NCBI GenBank assembly: GCA_028696755.1
Contig: JAQVGK010000208.1
Span: 1-6,399, forward strand
Direction of reading: 5' to 3'
DNA from: Bacteroidales bacterium
GTDB taxonomy: Bacteria > Bacteroidota > Bacteroidia > Bacteroidales > ML635J-15
DNA: 6,399 bases
This document shows positions 1-5,276 of this stretch, piece by piece. Below the pieces are notes generated by a model that saw only the letters and a list, made by a program, of their open reading frames with translations, made no database searches and was not told the origin of the DNA. The translations under genes and the position numbers were made by a program. Within the stretch, counting starts at the first letter, position 1, and every line of letters starts with the position of its first letter.

Positions 1-34
1 TAAAGTTTCGGTGGGGAAATTGGTGGTGGAGTAG
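1..34 (+). CDS. C-terminal tail of a preceding T9SS-exported protein (partial)
   Basis: The window opens inside a reading frame whose last codons (from position 2) read KVSVGKLVVE, followed by TAG at 32-34. This matches the end of the complete T9SS protein in this window (KISLGKLVVE), and the DNA of 1-37 matches 2967-3003 at 33 of 37 positions, including three bases beyond the stop. It is therefore most likely the end of another protein with a type A sorting domain, the tail recognised by the type IX secretion system and removed at the cell surface. Nothing can be said about the rest of that protein. The matching tails suggest tandem paralogues or exchange of tail DNA between neighbours. Confidence 0.75.
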   Translation, partial: KVSVGKLVVE

Positions 35-61
35 TAACCATGAAAAAACTAAAAATTAAAT

Positions 62-92
62 TTTGCTATAACAAAAACCCTTCATATATTTG
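62..92 (+). promoter_or_regulatory. Bacteroidota-type promoter (TTTG-N19-TAtaTTTG)
   Basis: TTTG at 62-65 is followed 19 bases later by TATATTTG at 85-92. This fits the -33/-7 consensus TTTG and TAnnTTTG of the primary sigma factor in this phylum. Transcription would begin near 97-100, giving a leader of about 60 bases before the ATG at 160. It lies between the end of the preceding gene (34) and the T9SS gene, so the latter has its own promoter. It also argues against the in-frame ATG at 40, which would lie upstream of the transcript start. Confidence 0.65.
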
Positions 93-115
93 TATAGCTA
101 AACACAGCTTTGTTT

Positions 116-131
116 TAACAAGTATTTGTTA
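116..131 (+). promoter_or_regulatory. Inverted repeat in the leader of the T9SS gene
   Basis: TAACAA and TTGTTA form a perfect 6-bp inverted repeat around GTAT. It lies about 20 bases downstream of the predicted transcript start and about 30 bases before the ATG. It could be an operator or a weak leader hairpin. It is short and entirely A/T apart from one G-C pair per arm, so chance is a serious alternative. Confidence 0.25.
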
Positions 132-159
132 TAGTATTATTATTAATTGCATTTGTTTT

Positions 160-3000
160 ATGAAAAGAATTATCCTCACATTAACATTGCTTTTCGCAGT
201 TTCTTATACAATTTTTGCTCAGTGTAGTAACCCGTGGGCGGGGAATGATGTTGTGACATGTGGCAACCAAGTACAACTTCAAGCTACAAGTGTTACAACA
301 GGAAATTGGACAGCACTAACATGGGATGGAAGTAACTGGACACCTACTGATCATTCATTGATTTTCAGCCCATCTTCAATTTCTCCTGCTATAACTGTCT
401 TGATAAGTAATTATGTAGGATATTATAAAGATATGGTTTTTGTCTGGACAGACGAAAGCGGACCTTGTACTGATAGTGTTAATGTGAGGTTTGCAAAAAC
501 CCCACTGGCCAGCGTCATGGTCAATCTCGTAGAGACATGTGGCAACTGCATCACTTTCAACGCAGACTTGATTGGCTCTGAATGGGCACCACAGCATTAT
601 TGGATATCACCAATTTCTGGTGAATTTACAAATCCAGAAGGTGCAGAAAGCCCCAACGCAACATTTTGCGCAGACGAAGCCGCTTTGGGGGATTCTGCTT
701 ATGTTTTTGCAGAGTTTTTGTGGAATGTTGATAATAATGGGTGTATCATAAATGATACAGTGCGGGTTAATTTTTACCAGCCTCCAGAAACAACCTACGC
801 AGGCCACGACCAAGAAGTTTGTGGCAATACAACAGAACTTGGTGCTGTGTATTATTTTTCCGAAAATCCAAACTATACCCCGGAAGGTGTATGGTCTATT
901 GCTCAAAAACCAAATCCCGCAGCAACAGCTAACTTTTCGCCTGCAACAAGTGACACAACATCTGTAACTGTTAGCCATCATGGTGTTTGGAAATTTGTTT
1001 TCAGAGAAAACAATCAGTTAAATCATGACTGTTTCGATACCGATACTGTTGAAATTACCTTCCAACCAAACAACGAGGTTTTACCGGTAATGCCTTTGAT
1101 TATTGACGATGAGCCAATTACCCTTACTGCTTTGGTAGAAGGAGGTGTGTGGTCGGGCAATGGAATTATTGATGCTGAGAATGGTATTTTCGATCCTTCG
1201 GTTGCAGGAATTGGAATGCACACAGTATCATATTTTATCGAAGATTTTCCATATTGTAATGGATATACCGAAGTTGGTGTTCGAGTAACAGGAGTAAATT
1301 TAGAAGGGTATGTTTATAATGACGAAAACGAAAATTGTATTTACGATTTGGGTGAAGGCGTTGCTAATACACTTACCTACGCCAATCCAGGGCCATATTA
1401 TGCACTTACCGACAGTACTGGAAAATTCAGGATGTATCTCGAAGAAGGTGATTATGCCATCCATGCAAACTCTTCAGAGTTGTTTTACACATCTTGTCCT
1501 GAAACTGGTTTTCAGAATGTTTCGATAGTTGATGTTGGTGATACAGTTCAAAATGTAAATCTTGGTTTAACTCCTTATGAGCTTTGTCCAGATTTGCATA
1601 CAGAAATTATTATGTATTCTGCTAAACTGTCTTTTGATAATTATTTTTATGTTAATTATTTCAACAATGGTTCGGCTACAGCCGATGATGCTTATGTTGA
1701 AATTGAACTTGATGAAATAAATACTTTATTCGAGAGTACGATTCCTTATACACAAACAGGTGCCAATACATTTCGGTTCGATATTGGAACAATCAATCCA
1801 TATTCATGGGGCTATTTCGAATTTGCTGCCACAATGGAAAATGATATTGAATTATTAGGGCAGACTACTTGTGTTACTGCTACAATATATCCACATGAGA
1901 ACTGTGTAACGGATATCGGTAATTGGGATTATTCCGAAATTGAGATAACTGGGACTTGTGTTGGAGACAACAATGTTATATTTTACATAAATAACGCTGC
2001 AAATGCTGGTGAAGGAGACATGTCAAATTTGCGTAATTACAGGATTTTTGCCAACAATTACTTAGTTGCCACTGGAACGTTCCAGTTAGATGGCGGCGAA
2101 TCAATTCAGGTATCTTATCCAGCCGACGGTTTCACCATCCGTCTCGAGGCCGACCAGCATCCTGACCATCCATACAGCAATTTTGCAACTAATACAGTTG
2201 AAGGCTGTGGTGAAGTAAGCGAATTTTTCTTTGGAATTATAACGACAAACACTTACGACGACGAAGCTCCTTATACAGATATTGATTGCCAAATAATTAC
2301 CGGCTCTTACGATCCAAACAACAAAGAAGTTCAGCCATCGGGTATTACCGAAAATCACTATATCGAAAGCAATACTTTGCTTACTTACCGTGTAAACTTC
2401 CAAAACACTGGAACCGATACTGCATTTACTGTTGTTATTGTTGACACGCTTAGCTCGAAACACGACATTTTAAGTTTTGAGCGCGGAATTTGCAGTCATC
2501 CATGCGAGTTTGAAATTTATGGTAACGGCATTTTGGTGTGGACTTTCAATAATATTTTGTTGCCCGATAGTGCTGCTAATGAGCCAGAGAGTCACGGTTT
2601 TGTAACTTACAAAGTTCGCACAAACGAAATGAGTGCAGCCGAGTACGGAACACAAATCTTAAACAATGCTGCAATTTACTTCGATTTTAATCCACCTGTA
2701 ATTACAAACACAACCCAGCTGGTTTTTTGGAATTTGCCACTACTACCGCAGGCCATACCCGGATTGCATCTTAATCTGCAATTCAGCATTTTCCCAAATC
2801 CAGCCACTCAATCTTTTACGGTAGATACCAAAACTGAGAATTGCAATCTGCAAATTTTCGACACCAACGGAAAAGCTGTGAAGGAAATCACAAATTACAA
2901 TGGTGAGCAAATCACAATAACCAACCTCTCTAAAGGCCTTTACTTTGTAAAACTAATTGCCAACGATAAGATTTCTTTGGGGAAATTGGTGGTGGAGTAG
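160..3000 (+). CDS. T9SS type A sorting-domain surface protein, Ig-like and SdrD-B-like modules
   Basis: The product is a 946-residue protein expected to leave the cell by the type IX secretion system and act at the surface or outside. The ATG at 160 is chosen over the in-frame ATG at 40 because it starts a clear signal peptide: KR at 2-3, a hydrophobic core, and predicted cleavage after A20 before Q21. Three Ig-like repeats with the signature AG-D-x-VCG begin near residues 27, 125 and 212. A fourth, with WSGNGI...GIFDP, lies near 304-370. Residues 383-401 (GYVYNDENENCIYDLGEG) open an SdrD-B or carboxypeptidase-regulatory-like fold. Residues about 718-850 carry DPNNK, FQNTGTD (747), a SHPC and IYFDFNPP (839-846), a module common before sorting tails in this phylum (I believe DUF7619). 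The type A tail runs from about F875 (FPNPA) to GKLVVE. No catalytic domain is seen, so an adhesive or structural role is likely but inferred. A dedicated promoter precedes it, and it converges on the ATPase gene. Confidence 0.9.
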   Translation: MKRIILTLTLLFAVSYTIFAQCSNPWAGNDVVTCGNQVQLQATSVTTGNWTALTWDGSNWTPTDHSLIFSPSSISPAITVLISNYVGYYKDMVFVWTDESGPCTDSVNVRFAKTPLASVMVNLVETCGNCITFNADLIGSEWAPQHYWISPISGEFTNPEGAESPNATFCADEAALGDSAYVFAEFLWNVDNNGCIINDTVRVNFYQPPETTYAGHDQEVCGNTTELGAVYYFSENPNYTPEGVWSIAQKPNPAATANFSPATSDTTSVTVSHHGVWKFVFRENNQLNHDCFDTDTVEITFQPNNEVLPVMPLIIDDEPITLTALVEGGVWSGNGIIDAENGIFDPSVAGIGMHTVSYFIEDFPYCNGYTEVGVRVTGVNLEGYVYNDENENCIYDLGEGVANTLTYANPGPYYALTDSTGKFRMYLEEGDYAIHANSSELFYTSCPETGFQNVSIVDVGDTVQNVNLGLTPYELCPDLHTEIIMYSAKLSFDNYFYVNYFNNGSATADDAYVEIELDEINTLFESTIPYTQTGANTFRFDIGTINPYSWGYFEFAATMENDIELLGQTTCVTATIYPHENCVTDIGNWDYSEIEITGTCVGDNNVIFYINNAANAGEGDMSNLRNYRIFANNYLVATGTFQLDGGESIQVSYPADGFTIRLEADQHPDHPYSNFATNTVEGCGEVSEFFFGIITTNTYDDEAPYTDIDCQIITGSYDPNNKEVQPSGITENHYIESNTLLTYRVNFQNTGTDTAFTVVIVDTLSSKHDILSFERGICSHPCEFEIYGNGILVWTFNNILLPDSAANEPESHGFVTYKVRTNEMSAAEYGTQILNNAAIYFDFNPPVITNTTQLVFWNLPLLPQAIPGLHLNLQFSIFPNPATQSFTVDTKTENCNLQIFDTNGKAVKEITNYNGEQITITNLSKGLYFVKLIANDKISLGKLVVE

Positions 3001-3004
3001 TAAA

Positions 3005-3046
3005 ATTTAGTATCAAACCGCAAAATTAACGCTAATGTTGCGGTTT
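3005..3046. repeat. Left copy of 42-nt repeat bracketing the ATPase gene; near-perfect palindrome
   Basis: Positions 3015-3046 form a near-perfect 32-nt palindrome (14 of 16 pairs), with outer arms AAACCGCAA and TTGCGGTTT. Together with ATTTAGT at 3005-3011 the unit aligns without gaps to 4191-4232 at 33 of 42 positions. It sits between the converging T9SS gene (stop at 3000) and ATPase gene (stop at 3069), so it could fold into a hairpin that ends either transcript. No T-run follows the stem on either strand, so it is not a standard intrinsic terminator. On the minus strand it carries TAATTTTG (3021-3028), matching the -7 promoter consensus, as the right copy does. Confidence 0.7.
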
Positions 3047-3068
3047 GACCCGAAAAATCTCAAAGAAA

Positions 3069-4187
3069 TTACATAATGAAATTCTCGATGTTTTCGGGAT
3101 TTATTACATGAAATTCATTATTTGGATATGCCTGACTAAATGTTTTTGATAAATAGGGTTTACGATTTTTATTCCATTTAATTTCGTAAGCGATTAGTTT
3201 TCCATCTATTTCTTCGATGAAATCAATTTCTTGTTGGTCATGCGTTCTCCAAAAGTAATTATTTGTCCAAATATCATTATAATGCTTGTGCTTAATTCGT
3301 TCAGAGACAAAGAAATTCTCCCATAGTGAACCAATATCTTGCCGCAGAGTGACAGGGCTAAAGTTTGCAATAAGAGAATTTCTAATACCGTTGTCGTAGA
3401 AATATATTTTGTTGCTCTTTGTAAGTTCTTTACGTAGATTTCTGCTGAATGATCCTAATCTGAATATTACAAATGATTTCTCTAAAAGCTGTATATACCT
3501 TTCAACCGTTTCGTTATCGAGTCCTACTGTTTTTCCCAATTCGTTGTACGAAACCTCGTTGCAAACCTGAAAAGCAAGAGCTTGGAGTAATTTCACCAAC
3601 TTTTCGGGCCGTTTAATATTTTGCCACATTAGAATGTCTTTGTATAGATAACTATCTGTAAGCTGCTTCAGTATTTCCTTTTCGCTTCCAGGGTTGTTCA
3701 CCACATCTGGGTAATAACCATAGAGCAATCTGTGGTTTATAAGCCTTTTCTCTTCTAGCAGTCCGTGATGATTAACCATTTCTGCAAACGAAAGTGGAAA
3801 AAGTCGAAATTCCCATTTACGTCCGGTTAATGGTTCGTTTAGTTTATTTGTTAGGTCAAAAGACGATGATCCTGTTGCAATAAGTTGTTTATCTTTAATT
3901 TGATCGGTAATTAATTTGAATTTTAGCCCAACATCTTCTATTCTTTGAGCCTCATCAACAATAATTGTTTTATAAGCAGCAAACATGGCTTTAAGGCTTG
4001 TTGAGTTAACATTGTTAAACATTTCCCTTACATCTGGTTCGTCGGCATCAAGCCACAAAACATCATCAGAACTGAACATCTTTTTCAACAAACTTGTCTT
4101 CCCTGTTTGTCGTGCACCGATAATTATTATTGCTTTTCCTGTACTAATTTTCGAATTGATATTGCTTTCCAAAAGACGTTCAATCAT
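3069..4187 (-). CDS. AAA_14 / DUF4143 family P-loop ATPase with nuclease-like C-terminus
   Basis: This 372-residue protein shows the full architecture of the AAA_14-DUF4143 family. The Walker A motif is GARQTGKT at 24-31. The Walker B motif is TIIVDEAQ, with D78 and E79. A sensor-like ATGSS sits at 104-108, and TGR (121-123) is followed by the family's FPLSFAE block (130-136). The middle part has a predicted winged-helix region (about 195-245), then KIYFYDNGIRN (260-270). The C-terminal part, WENFFVSE (289-296) and EIDFI...YEIKW (320-338), has D322 and E335-x-K337, the spacing of a PD-(D/E)xK nuclease-like core. The family is abundant in Bacteroidota and archaea. Its function is not settled; roles in mobile elements, toxin-like systems or DNA handling have been discussed. 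The gene is monocistronic and flanked on both sides by related 42-nt near-palindromic repeats, which suggests it moved or was rearranged as a unit. All motifs are intact, and the length is near the family norm of about 370-400 residues. Confidence 0.9.
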   Translation of the reverse strand: MIERLLESNINSKISTGKAIIIIGARQTGKTSLLKKMFSSDDVLWLDADEPDVREMFNNVNSTSLKAMFAAYKTIIVDEAQRIEDVGLKFKLITDQIKDKQLIATGSSSFDLTNKLNEPLTGRKWEFRLFPLSFAEMVNHHGLLEEKRLINHRLLYGYYPDVVNNPGSEKEILKQLTDSYLYKDILMWQNIKRPEKLVKLLQALAFQVCNEVSYNELGKTVGLDNETVERYIQLLEKSFVIFRLGSFSRNLRKELTKSNKIYFYDNGIRNSLIANFSPVTLRQDIGSLWENFFVSERIKHKHYNDIWTNNYFWRTHDQQEIDFIEEIDGKLIAYEIKWNKNRKPYLSKTFSQAYPNNEFHVINPENIENFIM

Positions 4188-4190
4188 AAT

Positions 4191-4232
4191 ATTTAGTGTT
4201 TAACCGCAAATTTAGCGTTAATTTTGCGATTA
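4191..4232. repeat. Right copy of 42-nt repeat bracketing the ATPase gene
   Basis: This copy begins three bases upstream of the ATPase start codon. It matches 3005-3046 in direct orientation at 33 of 42 positions. Because the core is a quasi-palindrome, the core 4202-4232 also matches the reverse complement of 3016-3046 at 27 of 31 positions. The minus strand supplies the -7 box of the ATPase promoter (4207-4214). It may be an operator for self-regulation, a recombination or transposition end, or both. Confidence 0.65.
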
Positions 4233-4237
4233 CGAAA
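4207..4237 (-). promoter_or_regulatory. Promoter of the ATPase gene (TTTC-N19-TAAATTTG)
   Basis: On the minus strand TAAATTTG (4214-4207) is a perfect TAnnTTTG -7 element. TTTC (4237-4234) lies 19 bases upstream as a three-of-four match to the -33 TTTG. Transcription would start near 4200, leaving a leader of only about 13 bases before the ATG at 4187. The -7 box is embedded in a palindrome, so a protein bound there would block transcription. Confidence 0.55.
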
Positions 4238-4345
4238 GCATTTTTATGATTTTTTGTAATTTAATTTGCTGATACAGAATTAAAGTCGTTTAGTTACGGC
4301 TTTCAATAATGGGATTTAATAATTTAGAATAATCCATCATTAAAC

Positions 4346-4366
4346 TGTTAATGTCCGCTGGACAAA
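4346..4366 (+). repeat. TGTCC-N3-GGACA dyad, copy 1
   Basis: TGTCC (4352-4356), GCT and GGACA (4360-4364) form a perfect dyad followed by AAA. The similarity continues rightward: the arm through about 4388, including ATTTTAGTA, recurs in inverted orientation around copy 2 (about 4450-4488). It opens a mini-ORF starting at the ATG of 4351. A separate small inverted repeat, CATTAA-ACTG-TTAATG (4338-4353), abuts it on the left. Confidence 0.6.
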
Positions 4367-4428
4367 GAAGTGATTTTAGTAGTAGGGATGTTTTTACTGA
4401 CGCTGAAGCCCGCCAGCTGGCGGGCTAG
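4351..4428 (+). other. Mini-ORF of 25 codons ending inside the palindrome (doubtful)
   Basis: ATG at 4351 opens a 25-codon frame that begins MSAGQRSD and ends EARQLAG, with TAG at 4426-4428. The last six codons are formed by the GC-rich palindrome, and the stop falls one base before the T-run. All three dyad copies begin with an ATG and encode MS(A/P)GQ(K/R). This could be a repeated mini-gene or leader peptide, but the palindromic DNA alone could also cause it. No ribosome binding site or strong promoter is evident. Confidence 0.2.
4391..4402 (+). repeat. Inner 12-bp inverted repeat, left arm
   Basis: TTTTTACTGACG is the exact reverse complement of CGTCAGTAAAAA at 4492-4503. The match stops at the ends of the 12-mers on both sides. 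The arms enclose the central palindrome and dyad copy 2, and are themselves enclosed by dyad copies 1 and 3. Confidence 0.6.
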
Positions 4429-4436
4429 TTTTTTTA
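4407..4436 (+). terminator. GC-rich perfect palindrome plus T-run (intrinsic terminator or REP-like)
   Basis: AGCCCGCCAGCTGGCGGGCT (4407-4426) is a perfect 20-bp palindrome with 16 G/C bases in AT-rich surroundings. On the plus strand it is followed by AG and then seven T (4429-4435), which has the form of a rho-independent terminator. No plus-strand gene ends here apart from a doubtful 25-codon frame. It might terminate an undetected small RNA, be part of the surrounding inverted-repeat element, or be a REP-like palindrome scattered through the genome. Confidence 0.5.
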
Positions 4437-4470
4437 AGAGATTATTATAACATATTCTTACTAAAATTCG

Positions 4471-4492
4471 TTTTTGTCCAGGGGACATAAAC
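4471..4492 (-). repeat. TGTCC-N3-GGACA dyad, copy 2
   Basis: TGTCC (4475-4479), AGG and GGACA (4483-4487) form a perfect dyad preceded by a T-run. This 22-nt segment matches 4521-4542 in direct orientation at 19 of 22 positions, exactly 50 bases apart, and matches copy 1 in inverted orientation. Confidence 0.6.
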
Positions 4493-4503
4493 GTCAGTAA
4501 AAA
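4492..4503 (-). repeat. Inner 12-bp inverted repeat, right arm
   Basis: CGTCAGTAAAAA pairs perfectly with 4391-4402. It starts at the last base of dyad copy 2 and lies 21 bases before copy 3. Confidence 0.6.
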
Positions 4504-4520
4504 GCTTAAGCATACAGTAC

Positions 4521-4542
4521 TTTTTGTCCAGCAGACATATAC
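4521..4542 (-). repeat. TGTCC-N3-GGACA dyad, copy 3 (one mismatch)
   Basis: TGTCC (4525-4529), AGC and AGACA (4533-4537) form the dyad with one altered base. On the minus strand an ATG at 4538-4536 opens a ten-codon frame beginning MSAGQK, so this copy shares its coding start with copies 1 and 2. Confidence 0.55.
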
Positions 4543-4572
4543 CTAGAATTGCTTAACTAAACGACATTGAAT

Positions 4573-4659
4573 ACAGATTTTAAACTTCTCTAAATCTTTT
4601 CATTTTTAAAACTCATTGCCAACGATAAGATTTCGGTGGGGAAATTGGTTGTGGAGTAG
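4573..4659 (+). pseudogene. Orphan relic of a T9SS type A sorting tail
   Basis: The frame 4609-4659 reads KLIANDKISVGKLVVE followed by TAG, the same tail as the T9SS protein that ends at 3000. The DNA of 4607-4659 matches 2948-3000 at 49 of 53 positions. Weaker similarity continues upstream to about 4573: TCTCTAAA and a pyrimidine-rich stretch align with the codons for LSKGLYF, but with a one-base deletion and an in-frame TAA at 4591. There is no start or body to go with it, so it is a gene remnant. It stops eight bases before the stop of the converging transferase gene. Confidence 0.8.
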
Positions 4660-4666
4660 CTCCAAA

Positions 4667-5275
4667 TTAAACCTCGCAACCCCACACAAAGCTGTGGTTT
4701 AAAATGGTGCCGCTGTTAAAGATAAATTCTTTGGTATTTTCGGCGCTGATAAGACTAGCTTTGATTTGTGAATTTTCGACAAATGGCTCAACTTTGATCT
4801 GGGCTTTAAAATCGAGGCCTTGAATATTTGCAAGCTTGTAAACACATTCCTTGGTGTTCCAAAGTATATTTAGTTTTAGCTCGTCGTTGCCAGCAAAATC
4901 TAGTTCAGTTTCGGAAAATGCGCGCTTCGAGATTCGCTGAATTCGACCCGAGAATTCCTCAATATCTATCGCATATTCTTTTGTAGGATGCCAAACTATT
5001 GCAGCAAGGCTGTCGGAATGCGAGATGCTGATGAAACCATTTTCTACGATTGGTTTTCGTTTTTTGTAAGTGATTTTTAAATCAAGACCACATTCCTTTA
5101 TTAAGGCTCTCACATTTAAAATCTCCAGTCGACGGTCAGCCGAACCCGATTGCGTAAGAAGCATATTATCAACATCGGTAAGATTGCAGTATGAGTACAG
5201 AAAATTCATATCGGTAGAAATTTTACGGATGCCCGAAATGCTGTTTTCTCCAGTAAAATTCTGTAGCAAAATCAT
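4667..5275 (-). CDS. 4'-phosphopantetheinyl transferase (Sfp-type superfamily)
   Basis: The predicted enzyme transfers the 4'-phosphopantetheine arm of coenzyme A to a serine of carrier proteins such as acyl carrier protein, in the cytoplasm. The 202-residue protein has the family motifs in order: RRLEILNVR (48-56), KP at 74-75 followed by ISISHS (82-87), AIDIE with Mg-binding D104 and E106 (102-106), AFSETE (119-124), and WNTKE with E143 and K147 in the helix after it (139-147). A remains in place of the usual G before IDIE. Its length is slightly below the roughly 220-240 residues of Bacillus Sfp. The ATG lies one base after the gldD stop, which indicates translation coupled to gldD. This gene beside gldD-gldE is a familiar arrangement in Bacteroidota. 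The partner carrier protein cannot be told from the sequence. Confidence 0.88.
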   Translation of the reverse strand: MILLQNFTGENSISGIRKISTDMNFLYSYCNLTDVDNMLLTQSGSADRRLEILNVRALIKECGLDLKITYKKRKPIVENGFISISHSDSLAAIVWHPTKEYAIDIEEFSGRIQRISKRAFSETELDFAGNDELKLNILWNTKECVYKLANIQGLDFKAQIKVEPFVENSQIKASLISAENTKEFIFNSGTILNHSFVWGCEV

Positions 5276-5276
5276 A

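Larger units (their letters stand above)
4348..4488 (-). other. Mini-ORF of 46 codons on the minus strand (doubtful)
   Basis: An ATG at 4488-4486 opens a 46-codon frame that begins MSPGQKRI, passes through the central palindrome as LARQLAG, and stops with TAA at 4350-4348. It begins inside dyad copy 2 and ends just past copy 1, so it spans the inner inverted repeat completely. No ribosome binding site or promoter is evident. The frame may simply be a by-product of repeat DNA. No homology was recognised with confidence. Confidence 0.15.
4285..4565. mobile_element. MITE-like element with nested inverted repeats (candidate)
   Basis: The outer arms GTCGTTTAGTTA (4285-4296) and TAACTAAACGAC (4554-4565) are perfect 12-bp inverted repeats. 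Inside them, the 12-mers TTTTTACTGACG (4391-4402) and CGTCAGTAAAAA (4492-4503) are also perfect inverted repeats. The dyad at 4352-4364 is mirrored by those at 4475-4487 and 4525-4537. A 20-bp palindrome sits close to the centre. The direct repeat ATACAGA occurs just outside both arms (4272-4278 and 4571-4577), though not flush with them, so it is only a possible target duplication. No transposase is encoded. The structure resembles a miniature inverted-repeat transposable element, but I cannot name a parent family. A decayed larger element or a regulatory RNA locus are alternatives. Confidence 0.5.
4233..4660. other. Gene-poor stretch of nested repeats between the ATPase and transferase genes
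   Basis: About 430 bases hold no recognisable conventional gene. What can be seen, from left to right, is: an AT-rich flank (4233-4284); the outer arm of an inverted repeat (4285-4296); three TGTCC-N3-GGACA dyads (4352, 4475 and 4525); an inner 12-bp inverted repeat (4391-4402 and 4492-4503); a GC-rich palindrome with a T-run (4407-4436); the other outer arm (4554-4565); and a decayed T9SS sorting tail (4573-4659). The stretch looks like a small non-autonomous element next to a gene relic. Confidence 0.7.

Noticed and set aside
40..159. Extended start of the T9SS gene at the ATG of position 40
   Set aside because: The extra 40 residues are not a signal peptide, they contain a good promoter (62-92), and a standard signal peptide starts at 160.
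607..981. Minus-strand frame of 124 codons inside the T9SS gene
   Set aside because: It is the shadow of a well-supported coding region, cysteine-rich and without domain features. The same holds for the other opposite-strand frames within 376-2655.
3015..3046. Standard rho-independent terminator after the T9SS gene
   Set aside because: The stem is good but no T-run follows on either strand, and a related copy lies at the ATPase promoter. It is listed as a repeat that may also stop transcription.
3985..4203. Plus-strand frame of 72 codons
   Set aside because: It lies antisense to the start of the ATPase gene, including its Walker A region, and has no features of its own.
4199..4226. Plus-strand promoter for a small RNA ending at 4435
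   Set aside because: TAATTTTG (4219-4226) fits the -7 box, but only TTTA at 16 bases spacing is found for the -33 box, so support is too weak for a feature.
4352..4542. CRISPR array made of the three dyad copies
   Set aside because: There are only three imperfect copies, one is inverted, spacing is uneven, and no cas genes are present.
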